A stretch of 24,682 nt of DNA from a virus, in IMG/VR virus record IMGVR_UViG_3300041964_000035, positions 1 to 24,682 of that record; one strand, 5' to 3'. Below, in pieces: positions 1-8,727 of this stretch. The position numbers and the translations under genes were made by a program. Numbering within the stretch: position 1 is the first letter of the stretch; each line of letters starts with the position of its first letter. Under the pieces are notes generated by a model. The model searched no databases. It saw only the letters and a list, made by a program, of their open reading frames with translations, and was not told where the DNA came from.

Positions 1-253
1 GACGCCAGCCGAACAAGCGAAGCGGCCCAGCGAGAGGGGAAGCCTCGTCAGTGCGACACGGGACAAGACTGACGGCGGTGACCTCGGAAAGTCCGCCAGC
101 TCCTGATAAGAAAGCCAGCCCCAAAGAATTATCCCCCTACATCACGAAGCTAACGCTTCGTCGATGCCCCAGCGGGGGCCGCCGACGAGAAACCGAACTT
201 GGCTTCGAGAACGAAACAGCGTCGGCCGCGAGCGGGCAGCCGATTGCAAGTGA

Positions 254-613
254 GTGGCACCGCCACCGCCGATCAACTTTCGCAGCCGTGCAACGATCGT
301 CGCCCAGTGGCCCGCCGGGGCCTACGAGACGTTGCCCTCGCCTTCGGAACCACTGGTTGAGCGAGGCCGCGCGATCGGAGCAAGCGCGACTGCCTCGAAC
401 GTGGGAGAATTGGCTAATCCGCGAGCGCCAACCGTGATGCGGGCCGCGGCCGGGTTTCCCTACCGCTAGCGCGGCGAAGAAGCCCTGCGACGCGACGGAG
501 CGGATTGCTCGTCTCGAGGATGCGGCAGCGCTGTTTCGAGCGCATGGGCGCGACGACGAAGCGGCGGACTTCAGACGGCGCGCCGAGAAGCTGCGCGAAC
601 CTGATCCACCGTG
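254..613 (+). CDS. Frameshifted C-terminal part of a possible phage replication protein
   Basis: Coding signal switches frames here, so the span is approximate and the true start is unknown; bases 1-253 give no supported start. One frame around 346-437 reads RNHWLSEAARSEQ followed by RTWENWLIRE, a pattern like the C-terminal F-R-x-Y/H-W ... TW-x-NW segment of phage replication/helicase-loader proteins of the DUF1376 kind. Restoring one C near 347 would give FRNHW. From 471 another frame gives a charged helix (ERIARLEDAAALFRAHG, then DDEAADFRRRAEKLRE) ending at TGA 611-613. Seen: the two segments and the stop. Inferred: that they belong to one protein and that it acts in replication. It could instead be two small hypothetical genes. 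Confidence 0.35.
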
Positions 614-962
614 AGGATTCTGTTGAGGGTGGAGCGTTAGTTGCGTTGAAGGCAAGAGTGGTGGCGGAGCAGGCGAAGAGGTAAGACATGTGCCGGCGCG
701 CACCTGGTGCCTGCTGCGACGAACGTCGTGCCACCTTCGCCTGGCCGCCGCGCACAACGAGCCGGTATCGAGGCGTGGACGCCCAGCTGTGTCATGCCGC
801 ATCGGTTGCCACGTCACGCGCTCAGCGTGAGAACCGTGCCGCTGATGCGACCTACATCTTTGCCAGCGCGAACGCTTGCCGGACCTGCTCGCGCTTTCCA
901 TCGGCCTGGGACCTTAGAGCTTTCTCGGTTTCCGGTACAATGGGCGCGTGCGCTGTTCAGCG
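614..962. other. Stretch without a supported gene
   Basis: No frame here stays convincingly coding. A GTG overlapping the preceding stop (611) could open a tiny frameshifted peptide ending in EQAKR near 681, but it has no recognisable features. Long overlapping ORFs in several frames on both strands are typical GC-rich shadows. The only signal I would keep is the promoter-like box listed separately at 914-941. Confidence 0.4.
914..941 (+). promoter_or_regulatory. Possible sigma70-like promoter
   Basis: TACAAT at 936-941 matches the -10 consensus at 5 of 6 positions. A weak -35-like TTAGAG lies at 914-919 with a 16-base spacer. It would fire toward the small genes and the HNH/terminase cluster. 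The -35 match is only 3 of 6 and the surroundings are GC-rich, so this is a weak call. Confidence 0.2.
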
Positions 963-1217
963 ATGCTGGAATAGAACGCTGCGCACGAGAGCGTCGGCTA
1001 TCCGAAGCGCAAGCAGAGCAAGTTCCGCCCAGGCCAGCATGTCCGTTGCCGAGGCAGCTTCGGAGGGATGACAGGGATCGTCGAGCGCAGCGATGTGGGG
1101 TACACCATGGTCGCATCGGCGGCGCTATCAGGTCAAGGTCGCCACTTTCCTTTTAGTCGACGTGAGATAGAAGACGGATCAAGGTCGTATGGCTTATGCG
1201 CATGCGGCTTGAGGTGA
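963..1217 (+). CDS. Small hypothetical protein with a KOW/SH3-like look (interrupted)
   Basis: One frame is open from 975 to TGA 1215-1217 and reads as a small basic beta protein: KRKQSKFRPGQHVRCRG, then MTGIVERSDVGYTMV, then GRHFPFSRREIED. The FRPGQxVRCRG ... GxVxxR ... YTMV order resembles small phage or bacterial proteins with a KOW/SH3-like barrel, but I cannot name a family. An in-frame ATG at 963 is separated from this stretch by a TAG at 972-974, so either that codon is a sequence error or the start lies elsewhere (an internal ATG is at 1068). The function is unknown. Confidence 0.3.
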
Positions 1218-1308
1218 GCATAGGACCGCGGGCCAAGCGGCTTGCTGCCTCGCCTCGCCGGGCGCCACGTTCGGTGTATGACCGACGGCCGAAGCGCGAC
1301 CTGCGTCA

Positions 1309-1613
1309 ATGTGCCTGGACCGTTTTCCAGAACTTGCCCTCGCAACCGCCCCTCCGATGGGCGCGCCTACGCGAAGGAAAGCTATACCGCTGAGAGAAGC
1401 CTTCCGAAGCGGAGATCGCTGCCGCGCGCAAGCTGCTGACCGAGCGGGCGACTGCCGGACGCCGATGCGCCCCGCGCGCCTGATCGCGCTTGTGACCATG
1501 CCGAGTTCACTCCGTCTGGACGCGTCCGCAAGGCCCAGACGCTCAACCCGGCGACACAGAGGTCGCTTACACCCTGTCCATGCTGGAGCGCCTGCGGCCG
1601 CCCACGCCCGCCT
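1309..1613 (+). CDS. Hypothetical small phage protein (frameshifted)
   Basis: Coding-like segments in neighbouring frames suggest one small helical protein upstream of the HNH gene. Around 1401-1460 one frame reads SEAEIAAARKLLTERATAG; a second frame gives APDRACDHAEFTPSGRVRK; a third near 1560-1613 gives EVAYTLSMLERLRPPTPA and a stop. The final segment ends just before the HNH gene, the normal place for a short gene in a packed phage cluster. I do not recognise a family. At least two frameshifts are needed, and the start is not determined. Confidence 0.3.
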
Positions 1614-1619
1614 GACGCG

Positions 1620-1926
1620 ATGGGCGAGCGCATACGGGCAGGGCTGGTCAACGCGCCAGGGCGCGCCGCTTGGCCCGCACCGACGGCCTATGCGAGCGCT
1701 GCCTGGAGCGAGGCATTGTTCGACTGGCGGACGAGGTGAACCACAAGGTCCGCTCGCTCAAGGCGGCGAGGATGTGGACGAGAACACCGAGAACCTCTGC
1801 ACGCCCTGCCATCTCGAAGCGACAGCCGAGCAGTTCGGACATGCTGAGCCGATCAGAGGCAGAGGCGTGGGGCGAGATGGCCGGCCGACCAGTGGGGATC
1901 ACCCATGGAACCACGCCAGCCGCTAA
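1620..1926 (+). CDS. HNH endonuclease, terminase-associated (one or more frameshifts)
   Basis: This is a small phage HNH nuclease of the zinc-binding type. The first part reads RTDGLCERCLERGIVRL then DEVNHKV, supplying a CxxC pair and the H of the first HNH position. After a frameshift at about 1750 (CC where CCC would restore frame) it continues PLAQGGEDVDENTENLCTPC and HLEATAEQFGH, supplying the N and the CxxCH of the HNH core. The gene sits directly upstream of the terminase genes. In HK97 and related phages such an HNH protein stimulates terminase cleavage, so a role in DNA packaging is the likely job. The start is uncertain: ATG 1620 lies in a third frame, and a reading RWASAYGQGW upstream resembles the usual N-terminus, so another frameshift near 1650 is likely. 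Confidence 0.8.
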
Positions 1927-2084
1927 CCGTGCGCGAGTTCCTGTACGGCCGACCCGGCGACGAGGCTCACGGCATCTGGCCGAAGCCGCCAGGCCAGCAC
2001 GAGCACTGCCGGGCAGGTCAACGAGGCAACGAAGGCGAGCAGCGGAGCGCGCGAAAGCGCCGTCACCCCCCGTCGAAAGTCTGA
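1905..2084 (+). CDS. Small hypothetical protein, 59 aa
   Basis: An uninterrupted ORF runs from ATG 1905 to TGA 2082-2084, overlapping the end of the HNH gene by about 22 bases. It starts MEPRQPLTVREFLYGRPGDE and is rich in charged residues, with HEHC near residues 32-35 and a basic C-terminal tail (RKRRHPPSKV). Its position between HNH and the small terminase gene is typical for a short packaging-cluster gene. I do not recognise a family, and no function is assigned. Confidence 0.4.
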   Translation: MEPRQPLTVREFLYGRPGDEAHGIWPKPPGQHEHCRAGQRGNEGEQRSARKRRHPPSKV

Positions 2085-2153
2085 GGGGCGCCCCCCGGAC
2101 ACCGAGCCTGCCCTCCGTGCGCAGCGAGAGTAGTTTTTGAGGGGGGAGAGTTT

Positions 2154-2168
2154 CGGCGCGAGGCGCCG
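2154..2168 (+). promoter_or_regulatory. Small hairpin beside the terminase small subunit ribosome site
   Basis: A perfect 6-bp GC stem (2154-2159 with 2163-2168, loop GAG) ends at the first base of the GGAGAA ribosome-binding site at 2168-2173, ahead of ATG 2179. It could modulate translation of the small terminase gene. Such short GC hairpins also arise by chance in this base composition. Confidence 0.2.
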
Positions 2169-2178
2169 GAGAAGCGTC

Positions 2179-2606
2179 ATGAGCAACCTCGTCCAGCTTG
2201 GGGCGGCGATGGCGTTCCGCCTGAGCCGAACTGGCGCACCATCTTCGGGCGCGCCGCCGACCGCGAAGCCGCGGCAACCTATTGGCGGACGATCATCAGC
2301 GAACTCCGGTCGTCCGAGACGTTGGCGGTCGCCAATGCGCATTCGATCAAGGCCTGGTCGTCGCCTACGTGACTTTCGACATCTCGGCGCAAGGAGGTGC
2401 TGAATCGGGCCCCGTGATGAAGGCCAAGAAGACCCGGGTGCCGACGCATAAACCCGTGGTGGACGACGATGTCGAACGCGTCATCGCAGCGCCGGCACTC
2501 GAAAGGAGCTGTGTGTAAGCCCGCGCGACCGCGGCGCCGGGACAAGATCGAGAAGAAGCAGCGTCGCGCCACCGGTCGCGCGGCATATCTGAAGCACCGT
2601 GGCTAA
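2179..2606 (+). CDS. terS: P27-family terminase small subunit (several frameshifts)
   Basis: This subunit recognises phage DNA and delivers it to the large terminase for packaging. ATG 2179 follows GGAGAA by 5 bases. Segments in successive frames reconstruct the family order: MSNLVQLG, then EPNWRTIFGRAADREAATYW and RTIISELRSSETLAVANAHS, then VVAYVTFDISA, GPVMKAKKTRVPTH, NPWWTTMSNASSQ and finally KKQRRATGRAAYLKH. The P27 hallmarks are the YWR..I.EL...L...NAH.I block, the VxKxxKTxVPxHNPW block and the C-terminal helix ending in YLK. At least three or four indels are needed, the first in the G run at 2199-2202. It ends at TAA 2604-2606, overlapping the large subunit start by 8 bases. Confidence 0.8.
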
Positions 2607-4374
2607 TCGCTTCCTGAGCGATCCTGATCCCACCACCGCGTGGGCCCGGGCTGCCGTCGAGGGCAAGCTGTTCACCGCGGGCGAGCTCGTTCGGCACGCA
2701 GCCGAGCGCCACTTGAAGGACATCGCGACGGCGAGCGCCGCGGCCTCTTCTGGCGCCCGACGAGGCTGCGCACTTCCTGAATTTCCTCCGCAGTGTTCCA
2801 GGTCACCGACGGCCCCTCAGCCGGGCAGCCCTTCCATCCGCTGGATGGCACACGTTCGTCGGCGGCAGCCTGTTCGGCTGGCGCACGGCCACCAACCGGT
2901 TGGCGCTTCAGCGGCTGGCTGGAGACCGGCAAGGGACAGGCCAAGTCGCCGCTCATGGGCGCGATCGGCGTCTACATCATGGGCTGGTGCGACATCCCGC
3001 GCCCAGTGCTTCGCAATCGGCGAGGACAAGGCGACGGCGAACGTGCTCTTTCAGACGCGGTCGCGATGTGCCGGGCCACATCCCGGGCATGAACCCGGCG
3101 AGAGCCTGGAGTCCCTTGGTGAGGTCGTGATCCGCGGCGAGCTGCGAAACGCTGGAAGATCGAGCACCCGACAGCAGGTCGTTCTTCCAGCCGATCGCCA
3201 GCGGCGATTCTCAGTCGGGGCCCGCCCGGCCTATGTCGCGGGCGACGAGATCCACGAGTTCGCAGCGACTATCGATCGAGACGTGGAAGCGCGCGATCGA
3301 CAAGGTGGCCGGCAACGCGCTGATGCTGCTCGGAACAACACCCGGCGACGTCGCAGCATGTCGGCACGTCTATTCGACCATGTACAGAGATCGCGCGGGG
3401 TGAGGCGCGCGACGACACGGCCTTCGCCTTCATCGCGCGGGTGGACAAGGCCGACCGCGAGAACGTGCTTGAGAATGAGAAGTGCTGGCAGAAGTCACTG
3501 CCGGCGTTGGGCGAAACCTTCCGATCGAGAACATCCGCGAGACCGTGGCCTCCGCGCTGCTCGTCCCTCGACCAAGTCGAGCGTCAAGCGCCTATATTCG
3601 GCATCGACACGGCCGCCGCGGACTTCTGGATCGACGAGGAAAATGGGCGGCGGTCAGGGCTCGGTCGACAGCGTCGACTTCGCACCAACTGTGCTGGCTC
3701 AGTCTGGATCTATCGCAGAAGAACGATTTGACTGCGCTTAGTGCCGCTGGCAGCCGATTGGCGATGAGCCGTTGTCGGTGAAGACTGGTACTGGACGCCC
3801 ACGGACGGTCTCCGTGATCGAGCGAAGCAGACAAAGCGCCTTACATGGAGTGGGTAGAGGACGGTTACCTCGTCGCCACACCGGCGCGGTGATCGACTAT
3901 ACATTCGTGCGCCGAACAGGTGGCGACCCTCACTGCCGAGCAGAACGTCCAGGAGCTGGTGGTCGACCCGCGTTCATTGCCAGCTTCATGGACGCGTGTG
4001 GCGAGGTTGGTCTGGCCGTCTGGCTCTATGCGGACCCGACAAACCCGGGGACGGGGCCTGAGATCGTCGCGCACGCCCAGGCAAGCGCGTTATGTTCGAG
4101 GATCGGCAGCTGTGCATGCCGCACTCGATCACGCGAACTGAAGACAGGATCCTCGAGCAGCGGATCGTGATTGACGCATCGCCGGTGACCTACAGCTGCG
4201 CTGCGAACGCGGCGATCGACTTCGACGGCAGGGCAACCGTGCTTTCGACAAGAAGCGCTCGCGTGGCCGCATCGATGGAATGGTGACGGTCGCGATGGCC
4301 GTGGCGCCGCGACCGCGAACGAGAAGCCGAAGAAGAGATCGGTTTACGCGAGCCGCGGCATCATCCGGGTCTGA
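2599..4374 (+). CDS. terL: Terminase large subunit (frameshifted)
   Basis: This is the packaging motor ATPase and nuclease, about 595 residues. It starts at GTG 2599 (MANRFLSDPDPTTAWARAA), overlapping terS. Pieces in different frames align in family order: FHPLD ... FVGG.LFGW, Walker A-like ETGKGQAKSPL (about 2923-2955), Walker B YVAGDEIHEF at 3232-3261, the C-motif region ALMLLGTTPGDVA, a linker RENVLENEKCW, then the nuclease half with RLYFGIDTAAADFWID, ELVVDPR near 3955-3975, and IDGMVTVAMA near 4271-4300, where the Asp is likely metal-binding. It closes SVYASRGIIRV at TGA 4372-4374. More than five frameshifts break it, with conserved blocks intact on both sides of each, so they look like sequence errors. 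The portal gene follows, as in HK97-type phages. Confidence 0.9.
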
Positions 4375-4385
4375 GAGGAGGGTGC

Positions 4386-5727
4386 ATGGCATCTCCGGAT
4401 GATTATCGGCGCGCGTCCGGCTTTCCGCCGGTCCACCAGCGCCGGCATCGTGATAGCGCCACCCGCCTCGGTAGGTCACAACGGCGGGCCGGCACTGGTC
4501 GACCGGACTGGTCCCGTCCAGCGTGGCAGTCGCTGGATCTCGACAGCCCGGTGCTCGCCGAGTCCTGAGGGACGGCAGGGAGACCGTCAGCGGCGTGCAC
4601 GTCAGCGAGATGACGGCGCTGCGGAACAGCACCTATTTTCGCGGCGAGAACCTGATCGCGAGCTCGATCGGGATGTTGCCGACCTTTCTGATGCGGCGGA
4701 CGGTCGACCGGAGCGGTCGCGAGACGACGGTGAAGGCAACAGATCACCCGCTTTATCGGCTGCTGAAGAAGCGGCCGAACAGCTTTCAAACTGCGTTTGA
4801 ATTCAAATCCTACATGCAGCAGATCGTGCTGCGCGACGGCAATGCCTACGGCTTGATCGTTCAGGATTATCGGGGCCGGCCAGCGCAGATCATTCCCCTG
4901 CCCGCGGCTCGTGCACCCCGAAGCTGTCGGACGACTGGGTTTTGAGCTTCGAATACCGACGGCCGAACGGGGGCAAGGTCATTCTGGAACAGCGGCAGGT
5001 GTTCCACTTCCGCCACCCGATGACGAGGGACGGCCTGTCGGGCTTAGCCTGCGGGACATTGCCCGCGAGACGCTGGGTACGGCAGCGCAGGCCGAGCGAG
5101 CGGCGGGCAAGATGCTCAAGGGCGGCGTCATGGCCGGTGGCGCGCTCGAAACCGACGATGATCTCGCGAGGAGGCGATCAACAACCTCAAGGAGAGCATG
5201 CGTGAGCGGTCCGTCGAGGCGAGCATGCCGGCGAGTGGTTGGTACTGGAGGCGGGCTGAAGGCTAAGCCTTTCATCACGAGCGCGAGGATGCTCAGTACG
5301 ACGACTCCGCAAGCGGACGGTCGAGGACATCGCACGCTACATGGACGTCCCGCGACCGCTCTGATGATGGACGAGACGTCCTGGGGCACGGGCATCGAGC
5401 AGCTCGGCCTGTTCTTCGTCACCTACTGCTTGATGAAGTGGTTCGTAGCCTGGGAGCAGGCGATCGAGCGGTCCGTCTTACCCAAGCGGAGCAGGATGCC
5501 GACGAGCTCTACGTCAAGTTCAACGAGGGTGCGCTGCTGCGCGTTCGCTGAAGGAACAGGCGGAATTCTTCAGGCGGGCCTTGGGGCCGAACCAGCATAT
5601 CGCTCGGTCAACGAGTGCGCGGCGCCTTCGATCTCAATCCAAAGACAGGCGACGAAACAGCGCCGACGCCATCCCACAGCCGAGCGCCGCGCTCGCTCCT
5701 ACCCCGAAGGAACCCGCCGATGACTGA
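4386..5727 (+). CDS. HK97-family portal protein (frameshifted)
   Basis: The portal is the dodecameric ring at the head vertex through which DNA enters. ATG 4386 follows GAGGAG at 4375-4380. The N-terminal segment includes GHNGGPALV, then LDLDSPVLAE joins FLRDGRETVSGVHVS if one T is restored near 4561. The core is MTALRNSTYFRGENLIASSI, DHPLYRLLKKRPNSFQTAFE, MQQIVLRDGNAYGLI, QVFHFRHPMTRDGLSG and AERAAGKMLKGG. After more breaks come KPFITS, EDIARYMDVPRPLL, TSWGTGIEQLGLFFVTYCL and AEFFRRALG. These match the phage portal family order, including the GIEQ..L.F.. segment. The C-terminus PTPKEPADD ends at TGA 5725-5727, overlapping the next ATG (5720). A GTG at 4523 is an alternative start. Confidence 0.88.
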
Positions 5728-6681
5728 TCACCGTTGGCCGCCCGCCCGCGATCAAGACCATGGAGGCAAGCCGCTGCCTGGCGGCAAGCCCAAGGTGGTC
5801 AGCGCGGGCTTCCACGGCAGGTCCTCGGAAAGGTTAGGCTAAGGCCCGCCCCGCCGCCCTGCCGATGTCCACACGACGTAATGTGTCGGCCTTCACGCCC
5901 ACCGACGTGATGGAGCGCTGGGGGCGAGGAGTCCGCCGGCATTCGGCCGGCTGCGCTTGAGCGTGGCGACAACGTCATCACCATGTTCGACGAAATCGGC
6001 GAGGATTTCTGGTCTGGCGGCGGCGTCACCGCGAAGAAGTTGCCGCGCAGCTCCGTGCGATCGGCGAACGCGCCGTCGAGGTGCAGATCAACTCGTTCGG
6101 CGGCGACATGTTCGAAGGATCGCGATCTACAACGTGCTCGTGAGCATCCGCAGCCGATCGCGGTGAAGTGATGGGCATGGCCGCATCAGCGGCCTCGATC
6201 ATCGCCATGGCCGGCGACACGATCGAGATCGGCGCTGCAAGCTTCCTCATGATCCACAACTGCTCCGTCGTAGCGGCGAAATCGCCACGATTTTGCGGAG
6301 GTTGCCGCCTTTCTGGCTCCTTTCGACACTGCGATGTCTGACGTTTACGCCCACGTAGCGTAAGGCTGCCGCTGATTGCGCGAAGATGATGGACGCAGAG
6401 ACCTACATGTCCGATCCGTGGCGATCCAAATGGGCTTCGCGGATGCGCTCCTGCCGGCCGATCAATGATGGTCGACGACAAGGCGAGGCGCAGGATCGCA
6501 GATCAACGAATTGCGCGGGATGGAACGCGCCGTCATCCAGGCTGGCCTCAGCCGGATGACGCGCGAGCCCGTCGAAAGTATTCGGGGCAAGCGTGATGCG
6601 GCTCCTGAACCAGCTGTCGAGCGAGATGCAGCAGCGCCGAACTGCTCGGCCCCTGGCCGGCTTCTCGAAGAATTCCGCTAG
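5720..6681 (+). CDS. ClpP-like prohead maturation protease (frameshifted)
   Basis: This serine protease trims the prohead during head maturation. The ClpP core is clear: NVITMFDEIGEDFWSGGGVT, AAQLRAIGERAVEVQINSFG with GDMFEG, MGMAASAASIIAMAGD with the likely catalytic Ser at 6186-6188, SFLMIHNC with the likely catalytic His at 6255-6257, then VYAHVA, MMDAETYMS and GFADALLPADQ with the expected acidic residue. A helical tail (MERAVIQAGLSRMT) runs to TAG 6679-6681. A GG at 6117-6118, where GGG would restore AIYN, shows the error type. The start is uncertain: ATG 5720 overlaps the portal stop and has AAGGA upstream, but its frame stops at 5842 (40 residues), so either a frameshift follows or that is a separate tiny gene and the protease starts near ATG 5865. 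Confidence 0.87.
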
Positions 6682-6691
6682 AGACATCACC

Positions 6692-8059
6692 ATGAAGTTC
6701 ACCACCGCACCGCCCTGGCGGCGGTGGCGACCCTGCTCGCCAGCCCTTCCGTGCCATCGCCAGCTCTCCTGAGCCGGCCTCGCCCTTCGTTGCGCCCACG
6801 CTCGACACGCTGGCAGTTGCGTCGCTGTTCCGCGCGCCATCGCCGGCGCCCGCGTCAAAATGGATGCGTCCGATCCGAAGGCTCTGATCGCCCAATCCAT
6901 GCCGCGGTGAAAGAGATGCGCGAAACGAATGATCAGCGGCTCGACAAGATGGAGTCGAGGTCGACCCCTCGACGTCCGAGCAGTTCAACAAGATTAGCGC
7001 ACGGTCACCGACCTGGAAACGGCGCTGAACGAGATCAACGCCAAGATCGCGGCCGCGGCGCTGACGCGCGCAGCGGGCGCAGCCGGTGGACGCGGCTACA
7101 CCGATAAGTTCACCGGCTTTATCCGGGACGGCTCGAACGAAGGCGACCTCAAGGCCGCTCACCGCCTGGCCAGCCCGGGCGGCATGACCGAGGGCAGTAA
7201 TGCCGACGGCGGCTTCACCACGCCGGTGGAGTGGGGACCGCACGATCGAAGGGCGCTTAAGTTGATCTCCCCAATGCGCCAGAACGCGCGGTTCAGGTCA
7301 CGTCGCGCGCCGGCTTCACACAAGCTGTTCACTGACCGGCGGTCGGCAGCGGCTGGTGGGCGAGACGGCGTCGCGCCCGCGACCTCACGCCGCAGTTCAC
7401 CGCGCTGACCTCGGGCACGGCGAGATCTATGCCAATCCCGCCGCGTCTCAAACGCTGCTGGAAGATAGCGAGATCGACGTCGAGCGTGGCTGGCCGGAGA
7501 AGTCGACACCGAGTTCGAGCGTCAGGAGAGCATCGCCTTCCTGTCCGGCGATGGCGTGAACAAACCCTACGGGCTGCTGACCTATGTCACCGGCGGCGCC
7601 AACGCCGCTCGTCACCCTTGGGGTGCGATCGAGGTCATCAACTCGGGGCACGCGACGCTGTTCACTGCCGATCCGATCATCGACCTCATGTACAAGCTCC
7701 CCGCGGCCTATGCTCCCAACGCGAAGTTCTATTCGAATCGCTCGTCGCTGGGGCGCTGCGCAGCTGAAGGACGGCCAGGGCAATTACCTCTGGCAGCCGA
7801 CGTACGCGGCCGGTCAGCCATCGACCCTCGGCGGCTATGCCCTGATCGACATGCCCGATCTTCCGGCAGTCGGTGCTGGTGCATCCCGCTGCTCTTCGGT
7901 GACATGGAGCGGACCTACATCATCATCGATCGGCGCGGCACGATGATGCTGCGGGACCCGTACACCAACAAGCCGTTCGTGAGCTTCTACACCACGAAGC
8001 GCGTCGGCGGCGGCGTCCAGAACCCCGATGCCATGAAGGCGATGAAGATCGGCGCCTAA
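6692..8059 (+). CDS. Major capsid protein, HK97 fold (frameshifted in the first half)
   Basis: The main head subunit, about 455 residues, starts 10 bases after the protease gene. The N-terminal third is the scaffold-like delta region with coiled-coil content (AAVKEMRETNDQRLDKME, then TDLETALNEINAKIAA). Next comes the junction typical of HK97-type capsids, SPGGMTEGSNADGGFTTPVE (about 7165-7230), where the ClpP-type protease would cut nearby. The body includes ALKLISPMRQNARFR, GEIYANPAASQTLLEDSEID, FERQESIAFLSGDGVNKPYG, ADPIIDLMYKLPAAYAPNAK and MERTYIIIDRRGTMMLRDPY, all hallmarks of the phage_capsid family. It ends KAMKIGA with TAA 8057-8059. The last 500 bases need only one or two corrections, near 7752 and 7885. 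A strong hairpin follows. Confidence 0.92.
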
Positions 8060-8067
8060 CCCACCCT

Positions 8068-8094
8068 GAAGCCGGCGCTTTCGGCGCCGGCTTC
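8068..8094 (+). terminator. Strong hairpin after the capsid gene
   Basis: A perfect 11-bp inverted repeat (8068-8078 with 8084-8094, 5-base loop TTTCG) begins 8 bases after the capsid stop and is followed by CCCCTCTTCC. The T tract is poor, so it may act as a partial terminator or mRNA-stabilising hairpin rather than a strict stop. It lies between the most abundant virion protein and the next gene. Confidence 0.55.
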
Positions 8095-8115
8095 CCCTCT
8101 TCCTGGAGAAAGAAC

Positions 8116-8601
8116 ATGGATAATTCCAAGCTGCTCGATGGCACCGTCGAGGAAGTGAAGGCGGGCCTGGCCGGCCTCGACGCCGCGACGCTCGGCGACC
8201 TGCTTGCCACGGAGCAAGCGGGCAAGAACCGAAAGGGCGTGATCGACGCGATCGAAGAAGCCCAGACTGAAGCCCGCAATCCCACGGGCCGCGCGACGAC
8301 CTACACGTCCACCACGGACCGTGGTGGACGGCTCCGCGGCGACGCGCACCGTCAACATCGCGCCCGCGGTGCTTGGGACCGCCGCGTCGCTGGACACCTC
8401 TGGCCCGGCCGACATCGCGCCAGTCACGGCGTTCAGCACCAGCGGCGCGCCTGTCCAGACGGTAGGCATCGAGCCGGACCATGTCGCCGTCGACAACATC
8501 CGCGTGCGAACACGACCGTCGACATGAACCGGATCGACTTCAACGACCCGGTCAAGAACGGCGCCGAGATCGTCGCCGAGAACCTGAAGGCGCAGGGCTG
8601 A
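8116..8601 (+). CDS. Hypothetical virion protein with an N-terminal helical HeH/LEM-like or FluMu-like module
   Basis: The gene follows GGAG and starts MDNSKLLDGTVEEVKAGLAG. The first ~50 residues (LDAATLGDLLATEQAGKNRK then GVIDAIEEA) have the helix-loop-helix pattern L..TV.EV...L..L....L..LL..E..GKNRKGV..AI seen in small phage modules of the HeH/LEM or Mu-like FluMu N-terminal kind. The rest is beta-rich: VDGSAATRTVNIAPAVLG, VTAFSTSGAPVQTVGIE and a C-terminal NGAEIVAENLKAQG. The middle (about 8325-8505) is in another frame, so two compensating indels are present. Placement right after the capsid suggests a head-associated or head-fibre role; that is inference. It ends at TGA 8599-8601, just before a hairpin. 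Confidence 0.65.
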   Translation: MDNSKLLDGTVEEVKAGLAGLDAATLGDLLATEQAGKNRKGVIDAIEEAQTEARNPTGRATTYTSTTDRGGRLRGDAHRQHRARGAWDRRVAGHLWPGRHRASHGVQHQRRACPDGRHRAGPCRRRQHPRANTTVDMNRIDFNDPVKNGAEIVAENLKAQG

Positions 8602-8607
8602 AACGGG

Positions 8608-8630
8608 GGAGCGAGGGCCAGCCTCGCTCC
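8608..8630 (+). terminator. Hairpin after the post-capsid gene
   Basis: A perfect 9-bp stem (8608-8616 with 8622-8630, loop GCCAG) starts 6 bases after the stop codon and is followed by TTCC. Like the preceding hairpin it has no long T tract, so attenuation or mRNA 3' end protection is as likely as full termination. Confidence 0.5.
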
Positions 8631-8727
8631 TTCCATCCGCTTGATCATGACCAGGACGGCCGGAAGGGCGGAAGCCTGCCTCGTGGCCAGCACCATCGCT
8701 AGGCGGAAGTCATCCAGGAGACGGTGA

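Noticed and set aside
137-901. 254-codon reverse-strand ORF in the left arm
   Set aside because: Low-complexity Ser/Arg composition, no ribosome site, and it opposes readable plus-strand fragments.
8647-8727. 26-codon ORF overlapping the start at 8728
   Set aside because: Too short and without a ribosome site or recognisable pattern.
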